Source: Paramyrothecium sp. XJ0827 (Eukaryota; Ascomycota; Sordariomycetes; Hypocreales; Stachybotryaceae). Taken from it: a DNA stretch of 64,000 bases. Below, one piece after another: positions 10,919 through 21,500 of this stretch (positions are counted from its first letter, which is position 1; each line of letters opens with the position of its first letter). Where the stretch lies: contig JAJFPB010000002.1 in NCBI GenBank assembly GCA_020881915.1, forward strand, positions 2,108,001-2,172,000, read 5' to 3'. Made by a program: the position numbers and the translations under genes. The notes under the pieces were generated by a model. It was not told the origin of the DNA, searched no databases, and was given only the letters and a program-made list of their open reading frames with translations.

Positions 10919-11890
10919 ATGGCTACCACCATACTTGGCTCACACAAGGTAGAGACCAACCTCGCCTTGAATTCCGCATCACGCAAATCATCGTCAAGCC
11001 ATTTACCCGCACCACCAGACTACTATGACAACACCGACATAATTGAGCTTGGTACCATTACACCCACAACCACAGCTTCGTCTACTTCTTTGCCAAAGTA
11101 CGAAACTCTACAGGAAAATGATGCGAGCGGCCCTTCTTCTCAAGCAGATTTCCAGGCTACTCGGGCTCTACAGATTGAGGCTGTAGGCCACCGTCTTATT
11201 GCCCTTCCTGTACCTCCAAGGCCATATCCTATTGGCATTTACGAAGTCCTACCTGGGGGTGCGGTGGGTTCGCAGACTTATACTTCCCTCCGCGCTTCTC
11301 GATCCTCGGGTAACAGCATCCTGGTCCGCGCCGATGACGAGTCGGAAACACCTCTTTGCAGCACAACCTACCGATTTGGGCCCGGACGCTCGCCACGTAT
11401 CAGATTGCACGGCACTACCACTTCATCCGTTGAGGCGCGTCCTTCCGCGTCCTTCTCCGCTCACGAAGAAGAGTTTGAAGTCCGAGACCGCGGCTATACG
11501 ACGCGCGCGCAGGTCATTCGCACCCATCTCGGAACATTCATGTGGCGCTATGCCAACCGCGACGAACGCCGCGCGCAAGATGCCGACAGCCTTCTGGTCC
11601 TTGAGAAACTTACAACGGTGGCTCTGGAGGGCGGCAAGCAGGAAGAACGTCGTCGACGAGTTGCCCAATTGGTGCGCAACAAGGTGTTCCGTAGTGAATA
11701 TACTAGCCGAAGCACGGCTGGCAACGGCGGGCGCCTCGTGATGGACCTGAGGGAATGGATCGACGAGAAGGGCGCCGCGGAGCAGATGGAAGCCCTGGCC
11801 GTGGCAAGTTGCTTGGTGATGTTGAAGAAGGAGGTAGACAGGAGGCGTGCTTGTCAAATTATGGTTCTGGCTGGCGGTGCTGGTTCCTAA
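10919..11890 (+). CDS. Hypothetical protein, 323 aa
   Basis: An uninterrupted frame from an ATG in good context (agATGGCTACC) to TAA. I do not recognise the family. Residues 1-80 are Ser/Thr-rich and look disordered. Residues about 85-200 alternate hydrophobic and polar residues as in a beta-rich domain (RLIALPVPPRPYPIGIYEV, then SILVRADDESETPLCSTTYRFGPG). The last 120 residues are charged and helical (YANRDERRAQDADSLLVLEK, VMDLREWIDEKGAAEQMEAL). There is no signal peptide, membrane segment or catalytic motif. Codons ending in C or G and the long open frame support a real gene. A beta-barrel lipid-binding fold is one guess; I have no motif to prove it. Confidence 0.75.
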   Translation: MATTILGSHKVETNLALNSASRKSSSSHLPAPPDYYDNTDIIELGTITPTTTASSTSLPKYETLQENDASGPSSQADFQATRALQIEAVGHRLIALPVPPRPYPIGIYEVLPGGAVGSQTYTSLRASRSSGNSILVRADDESETPLCSTTYRFGPGRSPRIRLHGTTTSSVEARPSASFSAHEEEFEVRDRGYTTRAQVIRTHLGTFMWRYANRDERRAQDADSLLVLEKLTTVALEGGKQEERRRRVAQLVRNKVFRSEYTSRSTAGNGGRLVMDLREWIDEKGAAEQMEALAVASCLVMLKKEVDRRRACQIMVLAGGAGS

Positions 11891-12395
11891 ATTCGCTCGG
11901 GATTGTTTGCATGTCGTCGAGTTATTGTGTATTATTAGCAGCTACGTCTTTATCTCTTTCCTACTGCCTTAGATATTCTCCAAGCAATCTAGACTGATTA
12001 AATACATGAAGAAATCGTCAACTGACCAGTCCACGAGTGCCTTGTAGCGCGAGCGATTCGCCCGCTAGATATTCAGAGAATTCCAACGCCAATCTTAATC
12101 TGGCTTACATGGTAATATCTGAACATTGCATCATTCATAGAGTTCTTGAAATGGTAAGCAACATTATCATTCGCATAACCAATGTCCATAACGAGTGCTA
12201 AAGTGGGACGGGGGTTAGTCGGTCGCTCAATGTACGGCAAAGTGATGTTGCTATGGCTTATGTAAGTATCACGTGACTAAACTATCTGGTGCCTCAGGCC
12301 GGGAGCTCTCGGATACTGCTCGAATCTAGCGAACCAGCAATTGGCATCTTCAGGAAAAGCTCGATTTTACCGTCAAACCTCCAAATACCGCCAAA
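11891..12395. other. Intergenic between the 323-aa gene and atp15
   Basis: AT-rich 3' flank followed by the short promoter of the ATP synthase epsilon gene, with a GTATCACGTGACT palindromic core (TCACGTGA) near 12267-12274 as the only notable word. This E-box-type site lies about 120 bp before the start codon and could bind a Cbf1-like bHLH factor. Confidence 0.5.
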
Positions 12396-12788
12396 ATGAC
12401 TGCTGCGTGGAAGGCCGCTGGCATGACGTACGTCAATTGATCCCCTCTGCTCCGCCAGACCTTCCTTTCGGCGCCTCCAGACTTTTCTCGCTGCCGAGCC
12501 AAACGCCTGAAGCTGACCTATTTTCCTCCGCATAGCTACAACCGCTTCCTGGCCATCGCGGCCCGTACTGTTCGCCGCAGCCTGAAGGAGGAGAAGCGTC
12601 TCCTTGCCGAGCGTCGAGGCGACATGGACCTGCGTTTTGCCAAGTGGGAGGTGCGTGAATCCGCGATAGCGACGTGTTGAAAAGGAGTGGACTGACGCTT
12701 AATACCTCAACAGAACGGCAAGCAGGGTGAGGCCAAGAACCTTGCTGCTGCTAACGCTGCCGCCATGGCCGAGAGCGCTTCGTCTTAA
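12396..12788 (+). CDS. atp15: Mitochondrial F1Fo-ATP synthase subunit epsilon
   Basis: Three exons (12396-12427, 12536-12650, 12714-12788) encode only 73 aa, too short to stand out as one open frame. The spliced product begins MTAAWKAAGMTYNRFLAIAA and continues TVRRSLKEEKRLLAERR, which is the W-K-A-G-x-x-Y-N-x-x-x-x-I-A-A signature of the mitochondrial epsilon subunit (Atp15 in yeast). The subunit belongs to the F1 central stalk, where it steadies the gamma-delta contact during ATP synthesis. There is no cleaved presequence, as usual for this protein. Both introns have standard ends, and the frame is exact over all three exons. The gene is on the same strand as the following mak10. Confidence 0.92.
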
Positions 12789-13372
12789 GCGATGAAATAC
12801 CCCTTTTGCGAGCGACAACGACCCGAGGAGGAGTGGAGGGAGCTCGACGAGATGAATGAAGGCGGGAGATTTGTGCGATAGACCGGCTACCACCACCTGT
12901 TGCTGCTGTATCATAATCGATGAAATAAACCACATCAATCCACGCTTAACCACTCACCGAAACCTGATACCTTGTCCGGTGAAGGTGCCTTGTAGCTGCC
13001 GGCATGTTTTGTCTCGCCCTAGACCTAGACTGATATGTGCTCGTTTTGGGTTCATGCTGTCGTAGACAACTATGCCGATGCACCAGAAGTAATTTCCTGA
13101 CTAAAAACGTTTCATGAAATTGGCAAATGACATGCTCAGTTTTGGCTTGATTGTTTTGGCCGCGTCGTTGTTCTGTTCTACCGGTCGTTGTTCGCATGAG
13201 TGATTTGCTCTGGCGGTCGTGTGGCATTTGCATCGCAGCCCCTTCGGCCCGCCCAACCATCTTAGACTTGTCATCACTTATGCCAGTAATTAACCCTGGC
13301 CAACTCTCGCTCGCCACAAGGACAAGCCAGCCTTTTGCTTGAGGGTTTCGTTTTCGGACTGCCCTTGAGATT
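12789..13372. other. Intergenic between atp15 and mak10
   Basis: Holds the 3' end of atp15 and the promoter of mak10. No gene or clear element is visible; open frames are short and unbiased. Confidence 0.6.
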
Positions 13373-15969
13373 ATGGCCGACTCCGGAGCCTTGCAGCCGG
13401 ATGGTATGTGCAGGCTTCCTTCCTGGGCCGGTTGTGATCCACTTTCTCACCACGATGCAGAGATCTCTCGGTTGTCATTGAGCCAAGATGCAGAGCCGCC
13501 GCGGCCACCTCCCCCAAACATTCATAGCAAGGGCGTAGTCGCTATTGATGTCTTTGACAGGTTCTCAGCCGCTGCCAAGAGTACGATTTCCGTTGCGACA
13601 TACTACACCGGACGCTAACCAGTGAACAAACAGCCCTATCACCCGGTGAGGTCGTCAAAGATGGTTTCTTCACGCTTTTTGAGGCGGTCGCGGCCCTTGA
13701 GGTATGTCTTCGTTTGATGGTCGTCAAAGAAATAGAGTCTAAACATCGTCTCCAGATCATGGATCCCAAGATGGACAGCGGCTGCGTCCAACCGGGAACC
13801 GAGTATGAAGAGCTCTATGACGTCTCCCGGCCCTTGCTTCCGGAAGAGGTTCTCGGAATCATAGATCAACTACTTTGTCATGAGGTAGGCACCGATGAAG
13901 CCTCGAATTAGACCATTTGGCTGACGTCTCTCACAGATGTCCTGGCAGATGGGGTATCCATTGTCGCAAACGCTGTTTACGAGCGTTTACGTCGAGGCGC
14001 TCCTGATGCCTGCTGCGTCGACCGTAGAAGAAGCGCAGTTCGTCCGTAAACCAGGGCACGAGTCACAGGTGCATCCCATGCTTAGTGTCCTCAGAGCATA
14101 TTGCCTGGGCATGCTAAAGGCCAGTGGGCATATCAATGAGCGCATACGGTCAGAGCATTATTACGAGGTAAGGGTATCCGGACGTTGTATCATGACCAAT
14201 TGAGCTGAGCCCAAACCTTAGGAAGAGGACTTTGTCACCAATACCTACAACCGTAATCTGCTTGAGAGGATCCCTGCTCGGGTCATAGAGAAGACCCTGG
14301 TGGCCGCCGAGGAGCTATGCAAAGCACAACGAGATTCGCAAAATGACGAGCTCATGAGCGCCTTGATAGCTCGGCTCGAGCTGCGCCGAGCTTTCTTGGA
14401 GGCAACTGAGTCTCCCGAGCACATGAACAGTCCAGAGCTAGCTCGGAAGCCGTGGTTGGATGCCTTGGCTTTGCTGCCCACCATCAAGAATACGCACGGC
14501 ATGGGCACTCCGGTAGAGGAATCCTTCAGTGAAAAGTTACAGAGGAAGCTGGCGAGCACCATGCCGCCTAGACCGATCGTGCAACTAGGATTCGACGACG
14601 CATTTGAGCATCTGCATCGCTTATTCCGAGACGGCTCCGAGGTGATCGATGTGCTCAATTATACCGATTCTCAATGCTTACAGGTAAGTCCTGTTGGAGG
14701 AATTACTACTGGGCGCCGCTGACCTGCATGAAGACATTTGTATCTACATTCCAGGCCAAGAAGCCCCAGCCTCTTGTGTTTGTCCGAACTATGCTGCAGA
14801 CGTTCCTATTTCACGAAATGGAAATACTCAACTCAATGAGCATACGTCAACTGCTGGATGATGACCTTTCTATCGTCACCATGCCTGCTAGTCCACTACT
14901 TGACCGAACCAACGACGAAGTGGAGGCCGTCCAAGATCCGCGCTTCGTGTACGCCCAGCAGACTGAGCTTTTTCGGCAAAGGGCCGCACAGCCCTTTCTT
15001 GACATTCTGCGCACCAATTGCCAGAATAGATGCCGTGTGAGGAGAACGCTGTGTCATAGCATTCGCGATTGGGAGAATCTGCAGTTAGATGCAGAAGAAA
15101 TTGATCAAATCATTCAGGTCAAGAGCAAGGAGCGTCCGTTAACGTATCAGCCGTCCCTGGGCGGCGGTCCTATGGAGTCATATGCGCTACCCCTCTCATC
15201 TTGGGCATATCTCTACAAGCTCAAACTTATGGAGGGCATCGTCCAGCTAGGCTTCGAGCTCGAGGTTTACCAGCCTGATGAACTCGCGGGAATGTATTGG
15301 TACCTCAACTACCTTGCAAAGGCTCGCGTCCAGCATACGGAACGCATAAAGACGTTTGTGATTCAGAGAGTCGACGAAGCCAGAGCGCAGGGTTCGCCCC
15401 TCGACACCTTCACAGAGAAGCAGCTCCAACGCTCTCTAGCATTTGCACGCCTCTCGCTCCTCGACGCGGCGGTGACTTGGGAACTATCGGATGCGCTTTC
15501 GTGCATCTACACTGTCTTGCACCGTCACAAACTAGTGAAAATGCCAAAGAGGCCATACAGCAGCGATGAGTTCCGCTACGAAGTTCGGATGAAGCCATTC
15601 ACTGCCATCGGCCTCCCCGCCCTCCCAACCTTCGACGAGTTCTCTGCCGGCACTTTGCAACCCGAGAGTTCCTCAGAGGAGCTCTTGGCCTACGGCGAAA
15701 GAGCTCTGGCTGGCGCAAAGAAGGGTTTCGAGGTCCTAAGCAAGCTGCCTGCAGAGGAATCGTTCTCAGTAGGCTCATATGAGCGATGGTTGGTTGGCAT
15801 CAAGAATGGCTTGAAATCATGCATCGCCACAGGTCTTGCGTTGTCCAAGTTGCAAAAAGCGATAAGAGCCTATGAACCGGCTGACGAGCTGAAAATTCAG
15901 GTACACGTACCGACTCCTGGTGAGAGCTACCACGAGTGGTGGATCATACCCAAGATCACAGATACTTGA
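13373..15969 (+). CDS. mak10: NatC N-terminal acetyltransferase auxiliary subunit Mak10/Naa35
   Basis: Six exons (13373-13580, 13634-13701, 13756-13884, 13937-14167, 14222-14683, 14755-15969) give 770 aa. A further 57-nt stretch at 13404-13460 has intron-like ends and a length divisible by three, so a 751-aa form is possible. The diagnostic Mak10 region is clear after splicing: LSPGEVVKDGFFTLFEAVAA followed by LEIMDPKMDSGC. Mak10 is the large non-catalytic subunit of NatC; it holds the catalytic Mak3 and the small Mak31 and anchors the complex to ribosomes, so that proteins starting Met-Leu, Met-Ile, Met-Phe and the like are acetylated co-translationally. The C-terminal half is helical, ending GESYHEWWIIPKI. 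Length fits the family. Neither mak3 nor mak31 is in the window. Confidence 0.93.
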
Positions 15970-16632
15970 TACCGATACGAAACAAATATACCCTCCTGAC
16001 TAGTCTACTACTACTACGCCGACGGTTTGCTACAAGCCTCTCCATCAGGTGAAACTATTGTGATCTGAAAGCCCCCATAATCACGCGAGATATGATTTGA
16101 CGTACTGGTTTTACGCTCCGGTTTTACGCTCCGGTTTTAACACCGCACGGACAATAGATGAAGTATTGTCGTGAAGACGGGATAAAATTAACAATTCCAT
16201 ACCACATTACGGGGTTCATGCCATGCCGCCTCCACTATATGGAACTCTTCAGCTAGTGGTGCTTGCTACGCTCCATTACACTTGTCTCCTGCAAGGCATG
16301 GACTACAACGCTGCCCAAGATTTGGTCACACACCAGTGAAATATTCCTTCAAGACATTTGTGCTATCTGAGCCCATTTGCCCCCATGGAAACCCACGAAC
16401 ACTTGACTGCCCAAACATTCCGTTCAACAACTCCATACAACTCCAGTATGGCACTGATATATGAACTTTACATCCAAGCACGGCCTCGAACCGCGCAGCT
16501 ATGTTGTACAGGACACGACCTCACTCACGGCGCATCAATCTCCAACGACTTCACCCCTCGCCTAACTCACTTTTGGGGCAGTCCTGCGTAACTACCCTTT
16601 TCGGAGACCCGTCGTGCTGTCATTGCCATAAA
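15970..16632. other. Convergent 3' region of mak10 and the peroxisomal carrier gene
   Basis: Both flanking genes end here. Apart from a 13-bp tandem repeat at 16107-16139 nothing stands out; open frames are short. Confidence 0.6.
16107..16139. repeat. 13-bp tandem repeat, 2.5 copies
   Basis: The unit ggttttacgctcc is present twice in full and once in part, with no mismatch. It lies between two converging genes about 140-170 bp after the mak10 stop. No function is evident. Confidence 0.85.
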
Positions 16633-17695
16633 TTAGGCCTTGATGCGGCGAGCAGCAGAAGCCATCCTAAGACGAACGGTCTGCTCGTACAAGATGTCCT
16701 TGAACGCAAACAAGAACGCCGCCGTAATAACGCTCTGGGTGACCTTGGGGACAATGCCTAGATTCGTGTAAGTAGTTTTCATCAAAGGCAGTAAATCTGG
16801 AAGTCTCACCCTTGTAAAGCCCGGCATAACCCTCCTCCTTCACAACTCGGTTGAGAGCCTGGAACATACCCTCCTTCTTTTCGCTGTGAGCAGCGACGTG
16901 CATCTGGCTCTTCACAGTGATATATGGGTAGGTGATTGAGGTGGCGAAGAGCTTGCCGAAAGCGCCGAGGAAGAAGGCGATGGCGGGTGTAACCTTGCGC
17001 TTCTTCTCGACGGAGTTTTTCATCTGCTCAAACAGAGTATACTGCAGGATGGGGTTGATGACCAGCACAAGAGCCGGGATGACACCGGCGAAAAGAGCTT
17101 GCGGGCCCTCGTTCTTGAGAAGGGCCATGAGCGTGCCGATCGTGCTTGGGGCCTTTTGCGGCTTGCGGACACCGGCCTCGATGTCAGACTCCTTCTCCTG
17201 ACGACGGGTGGTGACACGGGTGTTCACGACCCAGATGGGGTTGGTGAGAATGACGGTGGCAGAGCCTGCAATGGCACCCGCGATCATGGATTCAACCGTC
17301 GTGAGCTTCTTGCTGGCGCGACCAGCCTTCTCGGCGGCCTTTTCGAGGAACGAGCGGGTCCACTCATACCAATAGTAGTACACGAAGTTAGTGACGCTGA
17401 TGCCGAAGAGCGCCGAGTTGATACCAGAATAGAGACCGGCAACGCCCTCGCGAGCCACAATCTTCTGGACGGCCTCGACGAACTTGCTCTCAGCCTTCTT
17501 GGACTCGACCTGGGCACGCGTCGAAAGAGTTATGAGGGGGTACCTAGGGTGTATCATTTAGCTTCCGGGCTCTGGCAGAGTCTTTAGATCGCATGGCTCG
17601 TACGTGAGGATCATGGACAGGAGCCCGCCGCCGGCGCCGGCGAGCGCATGAGCGACGTTGTCATTCTGCGGAATTGGTGCCTTGACAGTAGCCAT
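16633..17695 (-). CDS. ant1: Peroxisomal adenine nucleotide transporter (mitochondrial carrier family)
   Basis: Three exons (17604-17695, 16810-17543, 16633-16757) give 316 aa with three carrier repeats. The signature PX[DE]XX[RK] motifs appear as YPLITLSTRAQ, NPIWVVNTRVT and YPYITVKSQMH; the departures from the Asp/Glu consensus (Leu-Ile, Ile-Trp, Tyr-Ile) are characteristic of the peroxisomal branch (Ant1, PMP47, SLC25A17) rather than mitochondrial carriers. The protein exchanges cytosolic ATP for peroxisomal AMP and so supports fatty-acid activation for beta-oxidation. Exon 1 carries the start MATVKAPIPQNDN and the first helix; splicing at CTCAC/G TAC rebuilds the first motif exactly. The last 12 residues are basic. 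It converges with mak10 and is divergent from the AT-hook gene. Confidence 0.93.
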
Positions 17696-18596
17696 GGTGC
17701 AGCACTAGGTGGTATGGTAAAGAGGAACGAACCGGGTGGTCAGCGATGGAGTGTGAGAGGAGAGGTATTGATGAGTGAAAGGAGTCTGGCATGAGCCGAG
17801 CGGAATAAGTAATGTTCGTACAGCTGCGGAATTACTCGGTAGAGCCCTCGTTCCTATGGTCGTGAGAGATGGCAATGCATAAGGTAGGTAGTTGGGGGCG
17901 GATAAGAGCCGAGGTAGGAGCAAGGTTTGGAGCCGGGCGTGTGGCAGCGTCCCACTTCAATGCGATGAAGTCACTGCCATGCCGAGTATCTGGAGCTGCA
18001 TTGCCGGGGCTCCACGCCAGAGACACAGATACCTACTGTACCGCAACCTTAGTAGCTTTTAGGGGTTGGCCGTCGCATGTGACATTGTGGGGGTTGTCCC
18101 AGAACGGTGGGGGACCTGGAGGGCCTGAAGGACCTGCAGTTTGCGCTGGCTGTTCCCTGGACCCCATAGCCGCCCCGCGCCATCAAAGTGCCTTAGGTAA
18201 GGTAAGATACCTACTTACAGTACCTGAAGGAGTGGTAGGTACAGTGGGCACTCCTCAAGGCAAGCAAGCGTAAGTGAACACTCCACTTTTTCTTTTTTCC
18301 CTCTTCCTCGGAGCCATGGAGCAACCATAATTGCGGGCAAGTCACCGGGCACCAAGGCACTAGTCCAAACCGGGCCTACAGTAAACAAACCGATCCTAGG
18401 GGACCTTGCGATTGCCATATCGGTAAGGCAAGACAAGGTACGGTGTGGTGTGTGCACGGTACGCTATCAACTCGTCCGTCTACAACCATCACATACCGTG
18501 CATGCCTGCGCGCTGCAGACAATGAAGCTATTCCCAACATCGCATTCCACGTCCATGCCCTAAAGCACACTCCGCTCACCGCCGCGCGCCCTGCCA
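17696..18596. promoter_or_regulatory. Divergent promoter of ant1 and the AT-hook gene
   Basis: A 900-bp region serving both strands. Between 18188 and 18245 several GGTA/TACC words follow each other (ccttaggtaaggtaag, tacctacttacagtacc), the same vocabulary seen in other promoters of this window. No oleate-type element could be recognised with confidence. Confidence 0.55.
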
Positions 18597-21500
18597 ATGC
18601 CACGGTCGCGGCGCTCCGGCTACCAACAGCCTGAAGAGTTCACCATCCGCTGGCACAGCGTGGCCAACATGGCGACTCCCAGCGCTGACATTATGTCGTC
18701 GCCGGATCCTCTCATGGAATCCCCCACTGCCCAATCCGTCGTGCCGGCCTCTCGCCGATCGAGTCGCGTGACGCGCAGTGTGCGGTCCTCGAGGTTCCTG
18801 TCCACGGCGGAGAAGTCGCCCCGGAAGCAAATGTTCGAATTGGAGGTCGGCGACGGCACCGTACCCCAGAAACTCCTGGTCACCGTCGAGACGGAGGGCG
18901 GCAGTTCCGCCAAGAGTGCGCGGCGAAAATTGTTCCAGCAATCGAGCCCGGCCTCTGTCAGGCGTCGTGGCGACTACGCGACAACCACCACTGTGCCGCT
19001 CAGAGACTCCATTGAAGATGAAATCGCCACCGCAACAACGACTCCAAGGCGGAGAGGCCGCCCACGAAAGTCGAATGGTACCCCGATGCCAGGCGCAGGA
19101 ACAAAGCGCAAGGCGTCCACGCCGGCAAAACGCACTCCGCGGCAGCCGCGCGCAACGAGAGCGAACGAGACCGAAGATGCGCTGCAGTCAGATGCTGTTG
19201 TTCAGCCTACACCGACACCCAAGAGACGCGGACGTCCGCCCCGCAGTCGAACAAGTACAGTAGAACTGGCGAGCGAGCCACCCTCCGACGTTACGCAGAC
19301 TGGCACTGGGACGAGGCGAGGAGGCCGGCGACGCCAAGCACTTATACCAGACGAGTTGGAAGAATTGGTGGATGAAGTCGCCAACAACGCTACAATCCAG
19401 GAGGACTTCAATGAACTGCCTCCGAGTGACAACGAAATTGACTTGGTTGCAGCTCCTGATGAAGTGGATTTGATCATGGCGGTTGACAATGAGTCCATAC
19501 CTGACGACGCACCCCTCGAGGAGGAGTCCACGGTGGTAGGATCACGCGACATTGAATCAAACATTGACAATGGTGATGGTAATGGCGCTGAAGTTGGCGC
19601 TGGCGCTGATGATGAGTCGGATATCTGGATGGCGACACTTTCAGATGATGCCACGCCCAAAGCCTCTAATCAAGCCGCTCGAGAGAGCTTGTCGCCTCCA
19701 CCTAGTGTCGGCAGAAGGTCTCAGCCACCCGAACACGATGAAGAGGTAGAGTCCAATGATTATGGCTACCTTGCCCCTGCCGCTAGCGACACATCATCGG
19801 TTGACGATCATGTTCCGAGAACGAATGATACCATTGCCCAAGGGGAGGACTTTAGCATGATCTTTATGGACTCGATTCCATCTTTACAAGCATCACTACG
19901 CGCCGATGCCAATCCGATGGCTCCACATGAAGAAGTTGGCGAAGAAACTAATATCATTATCAACAACACTCTTGCATCATTGAGAGAGTCTCTGAGGCAA
20001 GAGTTTACACAAGAGGTCGAGGTCACCCTTGGTGCGGAATTGGAAGCGGAGTTTGACGCCCAAGCGGAGGAACAGGAGTCTGAGTCTGAGCCGGAGCCTG
20101 AGCCCGAGTTGGATCCGGAGCCGGAGCCAGAGCTCGTGGCAATGGAGTTTGATGACCAACCAAACGTGTCACAAGTTCCGGCTCCTGCAGAGCAGGCTGT
20201 GGAAAAGGAACTGACACCTTCTCGTGCTGAGAAACAATTATCCCCTAGTCGGAGTTTATCCGCTCGTTGGAGTCGCAGTCCTCGGAAACTAAATGATTCC
20301 CCTTTAAGGCGCCAAGCCTTGAGATTCACAGCGCGACAGGCGGAAGACCATGCAATATCTCACAGCAGGGAGACGGAGCAGAGAATCGAGAGTCAAGAGA
20401 ACGAGGTGAGGCCTGAATCACCTCAGCAACTCACTGGGGAGCAATCGAATCTGTACGAGGACTCTTTCTCAGAGATTCCTCAAGAGGTTCTTGCAGCTGC
20501 TACCCCACGAAAACCTACGGTTCAACCAACGGCTACAGTTGTCGATGCAGGACCTAGCACAGTCGTGGATGAGGAAAGACAGGAGGAAGCGTCACACGGA
20601 AGCGACCATAACGAACAAAACGTATCAGTTACCGAAGATGAAGAAGCACCAGCCGCATCCAACGCAAGCATGGCATCCCGATCTGACAACACAAGACTAC
20701 CTACACCGGACGATACACCCCCTTATAATGAATTTGAAGCATTGCCTGAGGCTGAGAAGTCAAGGCAGACAACGGAGCCATCTCCCAGCCCTTCCAGTCC
20801 GGAAGCTGTTGAGGAATTACCTCCATCACGCAGCGGTCCTTCACCTGCGGCAAATCAGGAGTCGCATTTGCGAATTAATGTGGCAGTGCCTACAGTTGTC
20901 ACGAAGATGACTCCAGTCAACCAAATGTCTTCGCCTGTACAGGAGCCTCAGTCTGTCGGAGCAGATGCCGTTCACGAAAAGCTCCTGCGGCCTGCTTTGT
21001 CACCGATAGTAAGAGCCGGAAGGGCACTACAAAGCGTTACATCAGATCCTCCATCCCCAGATAGGGTGGAAAGGCAGCTTGGGAGTCCTTTCAGGAGCTC
21101 TGTGAGCAAGGAATCTTGGTCAGGCTCCAAAGAAAGTCAGAACAGCCGACGGATGAGTGCCGGCTCCCCACGGCAAGCAAGCGTGCCACGCGATCAGCCC
21201 ATTCTCACAGGCCGGCCAAGTGAAGATCCCTTCGCTGCCTCGACCAGAAGCAACGGGCAACCCAGCTTTATGCAAGCTCTGGCCCGGAGCATGATGAGCA
21301 GTGTCAGCAAAGGACATTCTCCTACTAGGGTCTCCGCCAATAGCTCTGTCCAGAACTCGCATATTGGTGATGAAATGAGCTGGGTGGCAGATGAGGGCCC
21401 TTTGAGCCCTCGACTGAGAGGGGACAACACTCTCAAAGACACTATACCGCCCGCATCTGTGACCTCTGCTCCTGCAGTACGATCATTTCCGCTAGGGCAG

